A stretch of 64,000 nucleotides of DNA from an uncultured Pelagibacteraceae bacterium (GCA_902629695.1 CACORY010000001.1:216566-280565), one strand, 5' to 3'. Shown: positions 11,698 through 22,921, numbered from the stretch's first letter. The notes: generated by a model from the sequence alone, not told the origin. Numbers and translations: made by a program.

Positions 11698-12021
11698 ATG
11701 AATTCTGTAATCGAAAAAGAAAAAAAATTAAATTTGGCCTTAACAAAATTAAAAAATTTAAACCTAAAAAATCCAGATATAAAAAAAAATATTGAAGATT
11801 TAGATATTCAAAAAAATCAATTAGAAATTGAAAAACAAGAATTAGAGGAAAAATATAAAAGTTTAGAACATGATTATAATGATTTAAGTAAAAAATTGCA
11901 TGATTTTCAAAATAAAGAAAAAATAGAGCAAAAGAAACAAATTGAATTTTCTGAAAAAATTGATGAATTGAACCAAGAAACAGATACTCTGTTAAATGAA
12001 ATAGATAAATGGCAAACGTAA
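11698..12021 (+). CDS. Small coiled-coil protein upstream of zapA
   Basis: Glu/Lys/Leu-rich heptad-like sequence; 3' end overlaps zapA. Confidence 0.75.
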   Translation: MNSVIEKEKKLNLALTKLKNLNLKNPDIKKNIEDLDIQKNQLEIEKQELEEKYKSLEHDYNDLSKKLHDFQNKEKIEQKKQIEFSEKIDELNQETDTLLNEIDKWQT

Positions 12022-12452
12022 GTATAAAGTTTAATGGTAAAGAATTTTTATTGTCTTGTGAAGATGGACAAGAAGAACATTTAGAAGAGCTACTAATTCA
12101 AATAAACCAAAAGTTTAATAATCTTAAAAATGATCTTGGAAATTTAGGTGAAAATAAACTTTTATTGATAACTGCTGTAAAAGTGATGGATGAATATTAT
12201 GAAACCAAAAAAAAGGTTGACCAAAAAAAGGATGAATTGAAGGAGCTTTCAAATAAATTTAAAGAATTAAAATCTTTGATTTATGAATACAAGGATAGAA
12301 AAGAAAATGAAATTAGCGAGTTAAATCAAAATCATAAAAAACTAAAAGATGAAATTGAAATTAATCAAAAAAATTACGAAAAAATTATTGATGAAGCTAC
12401 AGAGGAAATTACAAGTTTTGTTGAAAAAGCAAACTTAGAAAAACTGTCCTAG
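12009..12452 (+). CDS. zapA: Cell division protein ZapA-like
   Basis: VSIKFNGKEFLLSCEDGQEEHLEEL...LLITAVKVMDEYYE; followed by 5-FCL gene. Confidence 0.82.
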   Translation: MANVSIKFNGKEFLLSCEDGQEEHLEELLIQINQKFNNLKNDLGNLGENKLLLITAVKVMDEYYETKKKVDQKKDELKELSNKFKELKSLIYEYKDRKENEISELNQNHKKLKDEIEINQKNYEKIIDEATEEITSFVEKANLEKLS

Positions 12453-12461
12453 AAAACCATT

Positions 12462-12992
12462 GTGAAAAAATCAGAAATTAGAAAACAAATACTAAAAATT
12501 AGAAAAAGTAAAACTCGTAATAAATTTAAGTTTAATTTTAACAATTTAATCAATTTACTCAAAAAAGAAAAAATAACAGGAAAAACTGTTGGAGGATATT
12601 ATCCTTATAATTATGAGGTAGATGCAATTAAAATTTTAGAAGATTTCGAGAAAAAAGATTATTCAATTTCATTACCCAAGATAAAAAAGAAATTTCAAAT
12701 GAATTTTTTTAAATGGTCAACAAAAGATCCTTTAACTATTAATAAATTTGGAATCCCTGAGCCAATATCCGATAAAATTATATACCCAAGCATTTTACTT
12801 GTACCTTTAGTAGCTTTTGATAAGCATTTAAATAGGATTGGTTATGGTGGTGGGTTTTATGACCGGTATATTAAAAAGTTAAAAAAAAGTAAAAAAATTT
12901 TTACTATTGGGCTAGCTTATCCTTTTCAAAAAGTAAAAAAAATACCAATTGATAAATACGACATAAGATTGGATTTTATATTAACTAACTAG
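12462..12992 (+). CDS. 5-formyltetrahydrofolate cyclo-ligase
   Basis: GGYYPYNYEVDA, LVPLVAFDKHLNRIGYGGGFYDRYI; GTG start. Confidence 0.9.
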   Translation: MKKSEIRKQILKIRKSKTRNKFKFNFNNLINLLKKEKITGKTVGGYYPYNYEVDAIKILEDFEKKDYSISLPKIKKKFQMNFFKWSTKDPLTINKFGIPEPISDKIIYPSILLVPLVAFDKHLNRIGYGGGFYDRYIKKLKKSKKIFTIGLAYPFQKVKKIPIDKYDIRLDFILTN

Positions 12993-13000
12993 GCGATTTA

Positions 13001-13804
13001 ATGAGAATACTATTTTTAGGTGATGTTGTTGGAAATACTGGTTGTAAAAAAATAAAAGATAATCTTTTAGAGCAAATTAATCTTAACAAAATTGATTTTG
13101 TAATTGTAAATGGAGAAAATGCTGCTGATGAGGGGGTAGGACTAACTAAAGAAATTTGTGAAAATTTTTTCAAATCTGGAGTAAATGTTATCACGACTGG
13201 TAATCACGTTTGGGATAAAAAGGACATAATGAAATTCATTGATAATGAAAATAGGTTACTTCGTCCAAATAATCTGTTTGAACCAGCACCTGGTAAAGGA
13301 TTTCAAGTTTATAATACTACAAAAAATATAAGAATAGGAGTTCTTAATCTAATGGGAAATGTTTTCATGAAAAAATGTGACGATGTTTTTGAGGTATCAA
13401 AAAAGTTTATTGAAAAATATAAATTAAAATATGATTATGATTTATTGGTAGTTGATTTTCATGGAGAAATTACAAGTGAAAAAAATGCATTAGGACATTT
13501 TTTTGATGGAAAAGCAACTCTTGTAGTTGGAACACATACACATATACCGACTAATGATGCTAGAATTTTGAAAAATGGGACAGCCTATCAAACAGATGCA
13601 GGAATGTGTGGAGATTATGACTCAGTAATAGGAATGGATAAAGAAAATTCGCTTAAAAGATTCAGAAAAATAGACTCAGTAAAAAATTTTCCAGCAAAAG
13701 GAGATGCTACTTTAAGTGGTGTTATAGTAGATTGTAATATAGAAACAGGATTAGCAAAAAAAATAAGAAGTTATATTTTTGGAGGTCAATTAAAGAATTA
13801 TTGA
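13001..13804 (+). CDS. YmdB-family metallophosphoesterase (TIGR00282-like)
   Basis: ILFLGDVVGNTG, VNGENAADEGVGLT, TTGNHVWDKK, VVGTHTHIPTND, DAGMCGDYDSVIG. Confidence 0.92.
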   Translation: MRILFLGDVVGNTGCKKIKDNLLEQINLNKIDFVIVNGENAADEGVGLTKEICENFFKSGVNVITTGNHVWDKKDIMKFIDNENRLLRPNNLFEPAPGKGFQVYNTTKNIRIGVLNLMGNVFMKKCDDVFEVSKKFIEKYKLKYDYDLLVVDFHGEITSEKNALGHFFDGKATLVVGTHTHIPTNDARILKNGTAYQTDAGMCGDYDSVIGMDKENSLKRFRKIDSVKNFPAKGDATLSGVIVDCNIETGLAKKIRSYIFGGQLKNY

Positions 13805-13811
13805 TTAAGTT

Positions 13812-14534
13812 ATGGCAGGTCACTCTCATTGGGCTGGAATTAAACATAAAAAAGGAAAGGCTGATAAGCTTAGGTCAAAAATCTTTTCAAAGCTTTCTAA
13901 AGAAATTACGGTTGCAGCCAAGTTAGGAGACAAAGACCCTTCAATGAATCCCAGACTTAGATCAGCAATACAAGCTGCCAGATCAGCAAATATGCCAAAA
14001 GATAATATTGAAAGAGCTATTAACAAATCCTCAATAAATTCTGAGTTAAATTTTGAGAATTTAAGATACGAGGGATTTGGACCTGAAAAAGTGGCAGTGA
14101 TTGTTGAAGCTTTAACAGATAATAAAAATAGAACTGCATCAAAAATAAGAACAATTTTTCAAAAAGCTGGAGGCAGTCTTGGCACACAAGGCTCTGCTTC
14201 TCATAATTTTATTCAATTAGGAGTTATAAAGATTGATAAAAAAGAGGCATCAGATGAACGTGTTTTTGAATTAGCAATCGAAGCTGGAGCAAATGAATGT
14301 ATTTCAAGTGATAATTTACATGAAATTCATTGCCCTGTAGGCGAAATATATAATGTTAAAAAAGAACTAGAGAAAGAGATTAATAATTTCATATCTACAG
14401 AAATTGAATGGGTTCCATTAAATAATGTAAAAATTTCAAGAGAGAAAAATGAGGATTTGATTAACTTTTTTGAGACATTAGAAGATGATGATGATGTACA
14501 AAATATTTATTCAAATGCCAAACTCTCTAATTAA
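13812..14534 (+). CDS. yebC: YebC/PmpR family protein
   Basis: MAGHSHWAGIKHKKGKADKLRSKIFSKL; RYEGFGPEKVAVIVEALTDNKNRTASKIR. Confidence 0.95.
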   Translation: MAGHSHWAGIKHKKGKADKLRSKIFSKLSKEITVAAKLGDKDPSMNPRLRSAIQAARSANMPKDNIERAINKSSINSELNFENLRYEGFGPEKVAVIVEALTDNKNRTASKIRTIFQKAGGSLGTQGSASHNFIQLGVIKIDKKEASDERVFELAIEAGANECISSDNLHEIHCPVGEIYNVKKELEKEINNFISTEIEWVPLNNVKISREKNEDLINFFETLEDDDDVQNIYSNAKLSN

Positions 14535-14537
14535 TAT

Positions 14538-15032
14538 ATGTTAATAATTGGAATAGACCCCGGGATATCTGGATCAATTTGTTTTTTTAATGATGGTAAA
14601 ATTTTAGATGTGATTGAAATGCCCACAATGAATGATGGAAAAAAAAATAAGAAACAAGTAAATGGATCACAAATTTTCAATGAAATTTCAAAAAGGATTA
14701 ATTTATTAGAAAAAAAACAAATAAAAGTTGTCATCGAACAAGTTTCTGCAATGCCAGGTCAAGGCGTGACCAGTATGTTTAATTTTGGACAATCTTTCGG
14801 AATTTTAAAAGGAATATGCTCTTCTATGCAGCTTCCAATGTATTTTGTAAGACCTGCAAAATGGAAAAAATATTATAATCTCATAAACACACAAAAAGAT
14901 GCTAGCAGAACAAGAGCCATTGAAATATTTCCTTATTTTTCCTCACAATTATCAAAAAAAAAGGACTCAAACAAAGCAGATGCTATTTTGATAGCAAACT
15001 TTTACTACGAAACTTACAAAATAGAGGAATAA
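14538..15032 (+). CDS. RuvC-like Holliday-junction endonuclease (phage/pox-type RNase H fold)
   Basis: LIIGIDPGISGSICFF (D motif), KVVIEQVSAMPGQGVTSMFNFGQSFGILKGI (E motif), SNKADAILIANFYY (C-terminal acidic motif). Confidence 0.8.
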   Translation: MLIIGIDPGISGSICFFNDGKILDVIEMPTMNDGKKNKKQVNGSQIFNEISKRINLLEKKQIKVVIEQVSAMPGQGVTSMFNFGQSFGILKGICSSMQLPMYFVRPAKWKKYYNLINTQKDASRTRAIEIFPYFSSQLSKKKDSNKADAILIANFYYETYKIEE

Positions 15033-15083
15033 ATCAATTTAGTGAAGACAAAATCATGACACATTTAAGTGTGAGAAGTCATC

Positions 15084-15758
15084 ATGGAAGCAGATATTTC
15101 AACACAAGCAGTAGGTCTTGCATCAAGTGCAGATTTTTCACTAATGAACTTATTTGTACGTGCTGATATTGTTGTAAAATCAGTAATAATTTTATTAATC
15201 GCTTGTTCTATTTATTCTTGGGCTGTCATTATAGAAAAATTTAGATTATTTAAAAAAATTAATATTTCTACTGAGGAGTTTGAAACAAAGTTTTGGAATT
15301 CAAAATCAGCAGAGACATTTTATAATAATCTCCCAGCCAATTTAGATGATCCAATGGCTCTTATTTTTAAAGATGCAATGCAAAATTTACTTAAAAGAAG
15401 ATCAAAAACTGATTTAAACAATCGTATGACTACAATGCTAGAAACAGGAATCGAAAAACAAATGTCAAAAATAAGTAAAGGATTTACTTTTTTAGCAACA
15501 GTTGGATCCACTGCACCATTTATAGGTTTATTTGGAACGGTTTGGGGTATAATGAATTCATTTCAATCTATAGCAATTTCAAGAAATACAAGTTTAGCAA
15601 TTGTAGCACCTGGTATTGCAGAGGCATTATTTGCAACAGCACTTGGTTTATTAGCAGCTATTCCTGCAGTAGTTGCTTATAACAAATTTAATAATGACTC
15701 AGCTAAATACTCTCAAAAGTTAGAAAATTTTTCAAAAAGATTTTTAACAATTATCTAA
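15084..15758 (+). CDS. tolQ: TolQ
   Basis: MotA/TolQ family: STAPFIGLFGTVWGIMNSFQSI, GIAEALFATALGLLAAIPAVVAYN. Confidence 0.95.
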   Translation: MEADISTQAVGLASSADFSLMNLFVRADIVVKSVIILLIACSIYSWAVIIEKFRLFKKINISTEEFETKFWNSKSAETFYNNLPANLDDPMALIFKDAMQNLLKRRSKTDLNNRMTTMLETGIEKQMSKISKGFTFLATVGSTAPFIGLFGTVWGIMNSFQSIAISRNTSLAIVAPGIAEALFATALGLLAAIPAVVAYNKFNNDSAKYSQKLENFSKRFLTII

Positions 15759-15759
15759 G

Positions 15760-16176
15760 ATGGCTTTCAAATTTAATCGTTCCTCTAAAGAACCTATGAG
15801 TGAAATAAATGTAACTCCATTTGTAGATGTAATGTTGGTTTTGTTAATTATATTTATGGTCACTGCCCCTTTATTAACTGTTGGAGTTCAAGTTGATTTA
15901 CCAGAGAGTTCAGCAGACTCATTACCTGAGGAAGCTGAGCCTTTAACTTTATCGATTAATTCAAAGGGAGAAATTTTTATACAAGAATCAAAAGTAGAAT
16001 ATGAAAAAATAATTGCGAAGATTTTAGCAGTATCAAAAAATAGAACAGATACAAGAATTTATGTAAGAGGAGACAAAACAATAAATTATGGAAGAGTTTT
16101 AGAAATCATGGGTTTATTATCGGGATCAGGATTTACAAAAGTTGCATTGATTTCAGAGCCTTATAAGGAAAGGTAA
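15760..16176 (+). CDS. tolR: TolR
   Basis: MSEINVTPFVDVMLVLLIIFMVTAPLLTVGVQVDLP. Confidence 0.95.
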   Translation: MAFKFNRSSKEPMSEINVTPFVDVMLVLLIIFMVTAPLLTVGVQVDLPESSADSLPEEAEPLTLSINSKGEIFIQESKVEYEKIIAKILAVSKNRTDTRIYVRGDKTINYGRVLEIMGLLSGSGFTKVALISEPYKER

Positions 16177-16182
16177 ATTAAG

Positions 16183-16992
16183 GTGAATAGAAGTATAATA
16201 ATTTCTTCTGTTTTACACTTAATTTTTATTTTGATTACAGCTATGAGTCTTCCTTTTTTAGCAAAAAAACCAATTGATCTTCCACCAATTGTATCTGTAG
16301 AGCTAATACAAATAACTGATAAAACAAATATTCCTTTTGCACCAAAGGCAAAAAAAACTATAGAGAAAATTAAAAAAGAGGAGAAAAAGTTAGTTTCTGA
16401 GCAAGCTCCACCAAAAAAGGTCAAGAAAATAAAACCAGACTCTGTGCCAATGCCAGATGATAAAGTAAAAAAAGTAGAAAAAATTAAAGAGGATAAACAA
16501 AATCCTGAAAAAATTGATAATGAGGTAAAACAAGTTTCTGAATTTGAGAAAGATGAACTTTTTGATCCAAATAATATTGCTGCTTTAATTGATAAATCTA
16601 AAGAGGAAAGTGCAGAAACTACAAAAAAAACAAATAAGATAACCCAAGATCAACAGAAAAATATTGAAAATGTTGGTTTGTCATTAAGTGAGGAGGATGC
16701 TCTTAAGGCTCAAATATTTGGTTGCTGGAGTATTCCTTTAGGATTACCATATAATGAAAACTTACTAGTAAGAATTAAACTAGAGTTAAATCCTGATGGA
16801 ACAGTGTTACAGTCAGAAATATTAGATCATGCTCGTATGAATAAACCTGGTCAAGGATTTTATAAAGTTCTGGCTGAAAGTGCTTTAAGAGCTATAAAAT
16901 TATGTCAACCTCTCAGAGTACCTACTACTGGATATGAGAGGTGGAAAGAGTTACAATTAAATTTTGATGCAAGGGAGATGTTAGAAGGATGA
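16183..16992 (+). CDS. tolA: TolA-like protein
   Basis: N-terminal TM, Lys/Glu-rich middle, TonB/TolA-like C-terminal region; between tolR and tolB; GTG start. Confidence 0.85.
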   Translation: MNRSIIISSVLHLIFILITAMSLPFLAKKPIDLPPIVSVELIQITDKTNIPFAPKAKKTIEKIKKEEKKLVSEQAPPKKVKKIKPDSVPMPDDKVKKVEKIKEDKQNPEKIDNEVKQVSEFEKDELFDPNNIAALIDKSKEESAETTKKTNKITQDQQKNIENVGLSLSEEDALKAQIFGCWSIPLGLPYNENLLVRIKLELNPDGTVLQSEILDHARMNKPGQGFYKVLAESALRAIKLCQPLRVPTTGYERWKELQLNFDAREMLEG

Positions 16993-18341
16993 AAAATATA
17001 ATGATCAGAAGATTTTTTGTATTTGTTTTTTTTATTTACTCATTTAATGCGAAAGCGTTAATTGAAGTTGATATAACCCGAGGAAATTTAAATCCACTAC
17101 CAATTGCAGTATCACCTATGTCAATTGATGAAGAATCTAGAAAAAATTTCGAAAAAATTCTCAAAAAGAAAAATATTGGCTCTGAGATTTCCAAAATCGT
17201 TGAAAAGAACTTAAAAACTTCAGGTTTGTTTAATCCACTAAACAAGGATGCTTTTTTACAAGCACCAGATATTGCTAATTTAAAACCCAGATTTGAAGAT
17301 TGGAATTTAATAAAAGCTCAAGCGCTTATAACCGGAAAGGTTAATTTGATTAATGAAAAATTAAGACTTGAATTTAGATTATGGGATGTTCTTGCTGGAA
17401 AAGAAATGATGGCATTAGCTTTTACGACAGTACCAAATAATTGGAGACGTGTAGGTCATATAATTACTGATAAAGTGTATGAGAGATTAACTGGTGAAAA
17501 AGGTTATTTTGATACTAGAATAATTTATGTTGCAGAAGAAGGCCCAAAAACACGAAGAATTAAGAAGTTAGCTATAATGGATCAAGATGGAGCTAATAAT
17601 AAATTTTTGACATTAGGAAATGAACTTGTTTTAACTCCAAGATTTAATCCAACAAGTCAAATGGTGACTTATCTTTCTTATTTTAGGAATCTTCCAAGAG
17701 TTTATTTATTAGATATAGAAACTGGTATGCAAGAAGTTGTTGGAGATTTTCCAGGCATGACTTTTGCTCCTAGATTTTCACCTGATGGAAAAAAAATAAT
17801 TATGAGTTTTGCAAAAGACGGAAACTCAGATATTTACACAATGGACTTAGAGAATAGAATTGTCGAAAAAATAACTAATCACCCCTCGATAGATACTTCA
17901 CCCTCTTACTCACCTGATGGCAAGTATATTTCTTTTAATTCAGATAGAAGTGGTTATCAGCAAATTTATACCATGGAGAGTAATGGCAAAAATGTAAAAA
18001 GAATTTCTTTTGGCAAAGGTTTGTATGGAACACCAGTTTGGTCACCGAGAGGAGACCTGATTGCTTTTACCAAACTCCATAAAGGAAAATTTTATATTGG
18101 TGTAATGCGAACTGACGGTAGTGGAGAGCGATTATTAACAGAAAATTTTTACCAAGAGGCACCATCATGGTCTCCAAATGGAAGAGTTTTAATTTTCTAT
18201 AGAGAAACGAAAACTGACGATAAAGGCGAAGGTTTTTCTGCAAAATTATGGTCTATTGATTTGACGGGGTATAATGAGAGGCAAGTTGTTACTCCAACTG
18301 ATGCTTCAGACCCATCATGGTCATCTTTATTAAGTAATTAA
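16989..18341 (+). CDS. tolB: TolB
   Basis: Signal peptide; propeller repeats [46 protein letters not shown]. Confidence 0.95.
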   Translation: MKNIMIRRFFVFVFFIYSFNAKALIEVDITRGNLNPLPIAVSPMSIDEESRKNFEKILKKKNIGSEISKIVEKNLKTSGLFNPLNKDAFLQAPDIANLKPRFEDWNLIKAQALITGKVNLINEKLRLEFRLWDVLAGKEMMALAFTTVPNNWRRVGHIITDKVYERLTGEKGYFDTRIIYVAEEGPKTRRIKKLAIMDQDGANNKFLTLGNELVLTPRFNPTSQMVTYLSYFRNLPRVYLLDIETGMQEVVGDFPGMTFAPRFSPDGKKIIMSFAKDGNSDIYTMDLENRIVEKITNHPSIDTSPSYSPDGKYISFNSDRSGYQQIYTMESNGKNVKRISFGKGLYGTPVWSPRGDLIAFTKLHKGKFYIGVMRTDGSGERLLTENFYQEAPSWSPNGRVLIFYRETKTDDKGEGFSAKLWSIDLTGYNERQVVTPTDASDPSWSSLLSN

Positions 18342-18426
18342 ACACTATTAACTTGATTTTTAGACTTGAAACATCTATCTAGTTGTGAAAAAGTCAAGAA
18401 TAAGAAATATTGATCAAGGAGCAATA

Positions 18427-18903
18427 ATGAAATTAAACAAAATTTTTAAAAACGCTTTTTTAATAACAATTGCATGTTTGGTGCTCTCTGCTTGTGCAAC
18501 TCAAAAAAAAGCAGGACAAATGCAAGGAGACGTTTACACAGGTAAAGACACTGTAGAGTATTTAGCATCAGGAGTTCCTGATAGAGTATTCTTTGCAACT
18601 AATGAGTCAGTTTTAACAACTGCTTCTAGAGAGACTTTGAGAAAACAAGCTGCATGGTTAAGAAAAAATTCTAAAGTTACGGTAGTACTTGAGGGTCACG
18701 CAGATGAAAGAGGTACTAGAGAATATAACTTAGCACTAGGTGAAAGAAGAGCTAATGCTGCAAAAGATTACTTAATGACATATGGAATTTCTTCAGACAG
18801 GATTTCGGTTTTAAGTTATGGTAAAGAAAGACCTGTTGACTCTGGATCAAATCCGCTAGCTTGGTCAAAAAATAGAAGATCAGTTACTGTAAAAGCAAAT
18901 TAA
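18427..18903 (+). CDS. pal: Peptidoglycan-associated lipoprotein Pal
   Basis: Lipobox LVLSACA; OmpA-type VVLEGHADERGTREYNLALGERRANAAKDYL. The start at 18427 fits a lipoprotein signal better than the ORF-track start at 18385. Confidence 0.95.
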   Translation: MKLNKIFKNAFLITIACLVLSACATQKKAGQMQGDVYTGKDTVEYLASGVPDRVFFATNESVLTTASRETLRKQAAWLRKNSKVTVVLEGHADERGTREYNLALGERRANAAKDYLMTYGISSDRISVLSYGKERPVDSGSNPLAWSKNRRSVTVKAN

Positions 18904-18914
18904 TTAATTATTTT

Positions 18915-18954
18915 AAAAGACCCTTAATCATTTAGATTCAAGGGTCTTTTTTTT
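18915..18954 (+). terminator. Rho-independent terminator downstream of pal
   Basis: AAAGACCCTT (18916-18925) / AAGGGTCTTT (18940-18949) 10-bp inverted repeat, inner AATC/GATT extension, then T-tract. Confidence 0.88.
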
Positions 18955-18981
18955 GCCATTATTTTAAACATAACTTGTTAC

Positions 18982-19974
18982 ATGAAGTACCTGTGCAAAA
19001 ATAAAATTATTAAATTTTTTTTAATATTAAATTTTTTCATTGTAAGTTTCTCATATGCGGACAATCACGATATTAATGATACCCTTAAACAAATTAAAAA
19101 AGATATTCAGACTTTAGAAAAAGCTGTTTATTCAGCATCTAATGAAACAAGTAATTTAAACAATTTATCCTCTAATAATTTAAACAACAATTCAGAAGAT
19201 GTTTTAACAAGACACCTCTTAAAATTATCAGAAATTGAAAACCAGTTTCAACAACTTACAAATAAATTTGAGGAAATTAATTTTAAATTGGATAAGCTTT
19301 CAAATAGATTGTCAAAAGTTCAATCAGACAACCAGTTAAGATTTCAAGATATTGAAACACAATTATTTTCTGAAGAGGATAGAAAGAAATTGACAAAAAA
19401 TTTTACTAAAGAAAAAAAAGAAACTTTACCTGGATCATCTCAACCACAAGATTTGGGTGCAACATCTTACAAAGATACTGTATCGAATGAAACATCTCAA
19501 GAAACAAGATCTATTGACACAACTGCTGCAATAGTTACGGAAGCTTTTCAGTCTGAGGAAAAAATTCTTCCACAGGATACTCCTGACAAGCAATATGAAT
19601 TTGCTACAAGCTTTCTTAAAGTTGGAGATTATTCAACAGCCGAGAGAGCTTTCAGAGAATTTGTAATTTCTAATCCAGAACATAATCTAGCTGGTAATGC
19701 TCAATATTGGTACGCAGAAACTTTTAGAATTAGACAACTTTATACAGATGCAGCATCAGCTTACTTAGAGGGCTATCAAAAATATCCAAAAGGAGAAAAA
19801 GCTCCTATCAACTTATTGAAGCTAGGAGTTTCAATGGTACAAATTGGAGAAAAAGATCAGGGTTGTAAAATGATTAACGGAGTTGAAAAACAATATCCGA
19901 AAGCAAATCAATCTGTGATTCAAAAAGCTAAATATGAGTCTCAAAAATTTGAGTGTAAAAAACAAAATTCCTAA
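18982..19974 (+). CDS. YbgF/CpoB-like Tol-Pal associated TPR protein
   Basis: Signal peptide, coiled-coil N-terminus, TPR C-terminus (YEFATSFLKVGDYSTAERAFREFVISNPEHNLAGNAQYWYAE); after pal. Confidence 0.9.
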   Translation: MKYLCKNKIIKFFLILNFFIVSFSYADNHDINDTLKQIKKDIQTLEKAVYSASNETSNLNNLSSNNLNNNSEDVLTRHLLKLSEIENQFQQLTNKFEEINFKLDKLSNRLSKVQSDNQLRFQDIETQLFSEEDRKKLTKNFTKEKKETLPGSSQPQDLGATSYKDTVSNETSQETRSIDTTAAIVTEAFQSEEKILPQDTPDKQYEFATSFLKVGDYSTAERAFREFVISNPEHNLAGNAQYWYAETFRIRQLYTDAASAYLEGYQKYPKGEKAPINLLKLGVSMVQIGEKDQGCKMINGVEKQYPKANQSVIQKAKYESQKFECKKQNS

Positions 19975-20962
19975 AATTTTAATAGAAAAATTAGATAATA
20001 AAAAAGTAAATTTATTATATAAGAAATTTGAAAAATCTTTTAAACTGGATGAAAACTTTATAGTTGCTGTTTCTGGAGGATCTGACAGTTTAGCGCTAGC
20101 TTATTTATCAAAGATTTACGCAACTATTAATAATCTAAGATCTGAATATTTTATCATAGATCACAGGATAAGATCTGAATCCACTAGTGAAGCAAAATTG
20201 GTAAAAAATTTATTAAAAAAATTCCATATCAAAGCTGAAATTTTAACATGGTTAGGAAAAAAACCTATGAATAATATTCAATCTGTTGCTAGAAATAAAA
20301 GATATGAACTGTTATTCAAAAAATGTAAAAAAAATAAAATAAAGAATATTTTGATTGGGCATCATCAAGATGATCTTTTTGAAAATTTTTTTATTAGATT
20401 CTTAAGGGGAAGCGGTCTAAGAGGCTTAGTTTCTTTAGATAAGAAAACTAAAATTTCCGGAATAAATTTGTATAGACCTCTATTAAATTTTAAAAAAAAC
20501 GATCTAATTTTTCTTTCAAAATATATCTTTAATTTTTACGTAGATGATCCCTCAAATAGAGATGAAAAATATCAAAGAATTAAAGTAAGAAAATTAATAA
20601 AAGGACTAAATGGAAAAGGTCTTGATAAAAGTAAACTTTATAAGAGTATTATAAATTTAAAAGATTCAGACGAAACAATCAAATTTTATGTAAGACAAAA
20701 TCTTATTAACAATACTCACTATTCCTTAAAAAAGAATAAATTAATTCTTAATCAAGAGTTTTTTTCTCAACCACATGAAGTTGTATTTAGAGCATTATCA
20801 GACTCTATAAAGTTAGTTGGTAAAAAATATTATTTATCAAGAGGAAAAAAAATTGATAAAATTATCACTCAAATTCAAAATGACGCATTTTTTAAAGGCA
20901 CTTTAGGGGGTTGTATTATTGAAAAAGTTAATCAAACTCTAATAATTACTAAAGAAACCTAA
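19934..20962 (+). CDS. tilS: tRNA(Ile)-lysidine synthase
   Basis: PP-loop VAVSGGSDSLALAYL; IIDHRIRSES; ILIGHHQDDLFENFFIRFLRGSGLRGL. Confidence 0.92.
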   Translation: MSLKNLSVKNKIPKILIEKLDNKKVNLLYKKFEKSFKLDENFIVAVSGGSDSLALAYLSKIYATINNLRSEYFIIDHRIRSESTSEAKLVKNLLKKFHIKAEILTWLGKKPMNNIQSVARNKRYELLFKKCKKNKIKNILIGHHQDDLFENFFIRFLRGSGLRGLVSLDKKTKISGINLYRPLLNFKKNDLIFLSKYIFNFYVDDPSNRDEKYQRIKVRKLIKGLNGKGLDKSKLYKSIINLKDSDETIKFYVRQNLINNTHYSLKKNKLILNQEFFSQPHEVVFRALSDSIKLVGKKYYLSRGKKIDKIITQIQNDAFFKGTLGGCIIEKVNQTLIITKET

Positions 20963-21025
20963 ATTTTTGGTGTTTACGCAAAATTGCCACTTGTTTAATC
21001 TATAATAATTCTTATTTTAAAGGGT

Positions 21026-22915
21026 ATGAATTTTAAAAACATAGCGATGTGGGCAATAATAGTGTTTCTTACTATTGGTCTTTATAATATGTTTAAAAAT
21101 CCACAAACAAACATTAGGAATGGTAATCAAGTTATTTTTTCAGATTTTTTAACTTCTGTAGAAAATGGTGAAGTTTTAAAAGTGGAAATCCAGGGAAACA
21201 ATATAAAGGGTGTTTATTCTAATGGAAATAGTTTTAGAACGTATTCTCCTAATGATCCAAATTTAATTGAAAAGCTATCTGATAAAGGGGTGAGCATATC
21301 TGCAGCGCCTCTTGAAGAAAAAATGCCTTCACTATTTGGAGTTCTTTTATCATGGTTTCCAATGCTTTTATTAATTGCAGTTTGGATCTTCTTTATGAGA
21401 CAAATGCAAGGAGGTAAAGGTGGCGCTATGGGCTTTGGACGTTCCAAAGCAAAAATGATGAATGAGTTAAAAGGAAAAGTAACTTTTAACGATGTAGCTG
21501 GTGTAGAAGAAGCTAAAGAAGAAGTAGAAGAAATTGTAGAGTTTCTAAAAGATCCAAAAAAATTTAGTAGATTAGGTGGAAAAATTCCAAGAGGTGCCTT
21601 GTTAGTAGGTCCTCCAGGAACAGGTAAAACTTTACTTGCTAGAGCAATAGCAGGTGAAGCAGGTGTCCCTTTTTTCACAATATCAGGATCTGATTTTGTT
21701 GAAATGTTTGTAGGAGTTGGAGCTTCAAGAGTAAGAGATATGTTTGAGCAAGGAAAAAAAAATTCCCCTTGTATAATTTTTATTGATGAAATTGATGCTG
21801 TGGGAAGAAGCAGGGGTGCAGGTTTAGGTGGAGGTAATGATGAAAGAGAACAAACCCTTAATCAGTTACTGGTAGAGATGGATGGATTCGATACTAATGA
21901 AGGAGTAATTATAATTGCCGCTACAAACAGACCAGATGTTCTTGATCCAGCGTTATTAAGACCAGGAAGATTTGACAGACAAGTCGTAGTATCAAATCCT
22001 GACATAATCGGAAGAGAAAAAATTTTAAAAGTACATGTAAAAAAAATTAAAATGGCACCTGATGTTAATTTAAGAACTGTTGCTAGAGGTACTCCTGGTT
22101 TTTCGGGTGCAGATCTTGCAAATTTAGTTAATGAAGCAGCTTTACTTGCGGCTCGAAAAAATAGAAGGATTGTAACTCTTAATGAGTTTGAAGAGGCTAA
22201 AGACAAAGTTATGATGGGTGCTGAAAGAAGATCAATGGTAATGACAGAAGAGGAAAAAACCTTAACAGCATATCATGAAGCAGGCCATGCAATATGTACA
22301 CTTAATGAAAGCGCGGCTTACCCAATTCATAAAGCAACAATTGTTCCGAGAGGTAGAGCATTAGGAATGGTAATGCAATTACCAGAAAGAGATGAGCTAT
22401 CACAGACTAGAGAGCAATTGCATGCACAAATAGCAATTGCGATGGGTGGTAGAGTAGCTGAAGAAATAATTTTTGGACATGATAAAGTAACTACCGGTGC
22501 TGCAAGTGATATAGAACAAGTTACAAAAAGAGCTAGAGCGATGGTAATGAGAGCAGGTTTGAGCAAAGAGTTAGGACCAGTTGCTTATGGTGAAAATGAA
22601 GAGGAGGTATTTTTAGGAAGGTCGGTTGCAAGACAACAAAATATGTCTGAAGAAACTGCTAGAAAGGTCGACTCAGAAATTAGAAAAATTGTAGATAAAG
22701 GATATGAACGTGCAAGACAGGTGCTAACTGAAAAAATTGATGATTTACATAAATTAGCAAAAGCTCTACTAACATATGAGACTTTATCTGGAGAAGAGAT
22801 TGAAAATCTTATTAATAAAAATATATATCCTGCTGATAAACAAGATCTAAAATTTGAGGACGATAAAGGCTCAGCACTAAGTGCTATGGGGCTAAAACCA
22901 AAAATTGTACATTAA
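21026..22915 (+). CDS. ftsH: ATP-dependent zinc metalloprotease FtsH
   Basis: Walker [12 protein letters not shown] region, HEAGH zinc site. Confidence 0.98.
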   Translation: MNFKNIAMWAIIVFLTIGLYNMFKNPQTNIRNGNQVIFSDFLTSVENGEVLKVEIQGNNIKGVYSNGNSFRTYSPNDPNLIEKLSDKGVSISAAPLEEKMPSLFGVLLSWFPMLLLIAVWIFFMRQMQGGKGGAMGFGRSKAKMMNELKGKVTFNDVAGVEEAKEEVEEIVEFLKDPKKFSRLGGKIPRGALLVGPPGTGKTLLARAIAGEAGVPFFTISGSDFVEMFVGVGASRVRDMFEQGKKNSPCIIFIDEIDAVGRSRGAGLGGGNDEREQTLNQLLVEMDGFDTNEGVIIIAATNRPDVLDPALLRPGRFDRQVVVSNPDIIGREKILKVHVKKIKMAPDVNLRTVARGTPGFSGADLANLVNEAALLAARKNRRIVTLNEFEEAKDKVMMGAERRSMVMTEEEKTLTAYHEAGHAICTLNESAAYPIHKATIVPRGRALGMVMQLPERDELSQTREQLHAQIAIAMGGRVAEEIIFGHDKVTTGAASDIEQVTKRARAMVMRAGLSKELGPVAYGENEEEVFLGRSVARQQNMSEETARKVDSEIRKIVDKGYERARQVLTEKIDDLHKLAKALLTYETLSGEEIENLINKNIYPADKQDLKFEDDKGSALSAMGLKPKIVH

Positions 22916-22921
22916 TTTTTA

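Noticed and set aside
20963-21025. Possible promoter TTGCCA...TATAAT upstream of ftsH
   Set aside because: Spacing between the hexamers is only about 11 nt; in AT-rich sequence TATAAT is expected by chance.
21214-22566. Several minus-strand ORFs (154, 114, 79 aa) antisense to ftsH
   Set aside because: Mirror ORFs of a highly conserved gene, no family resemblance or upstream signals.
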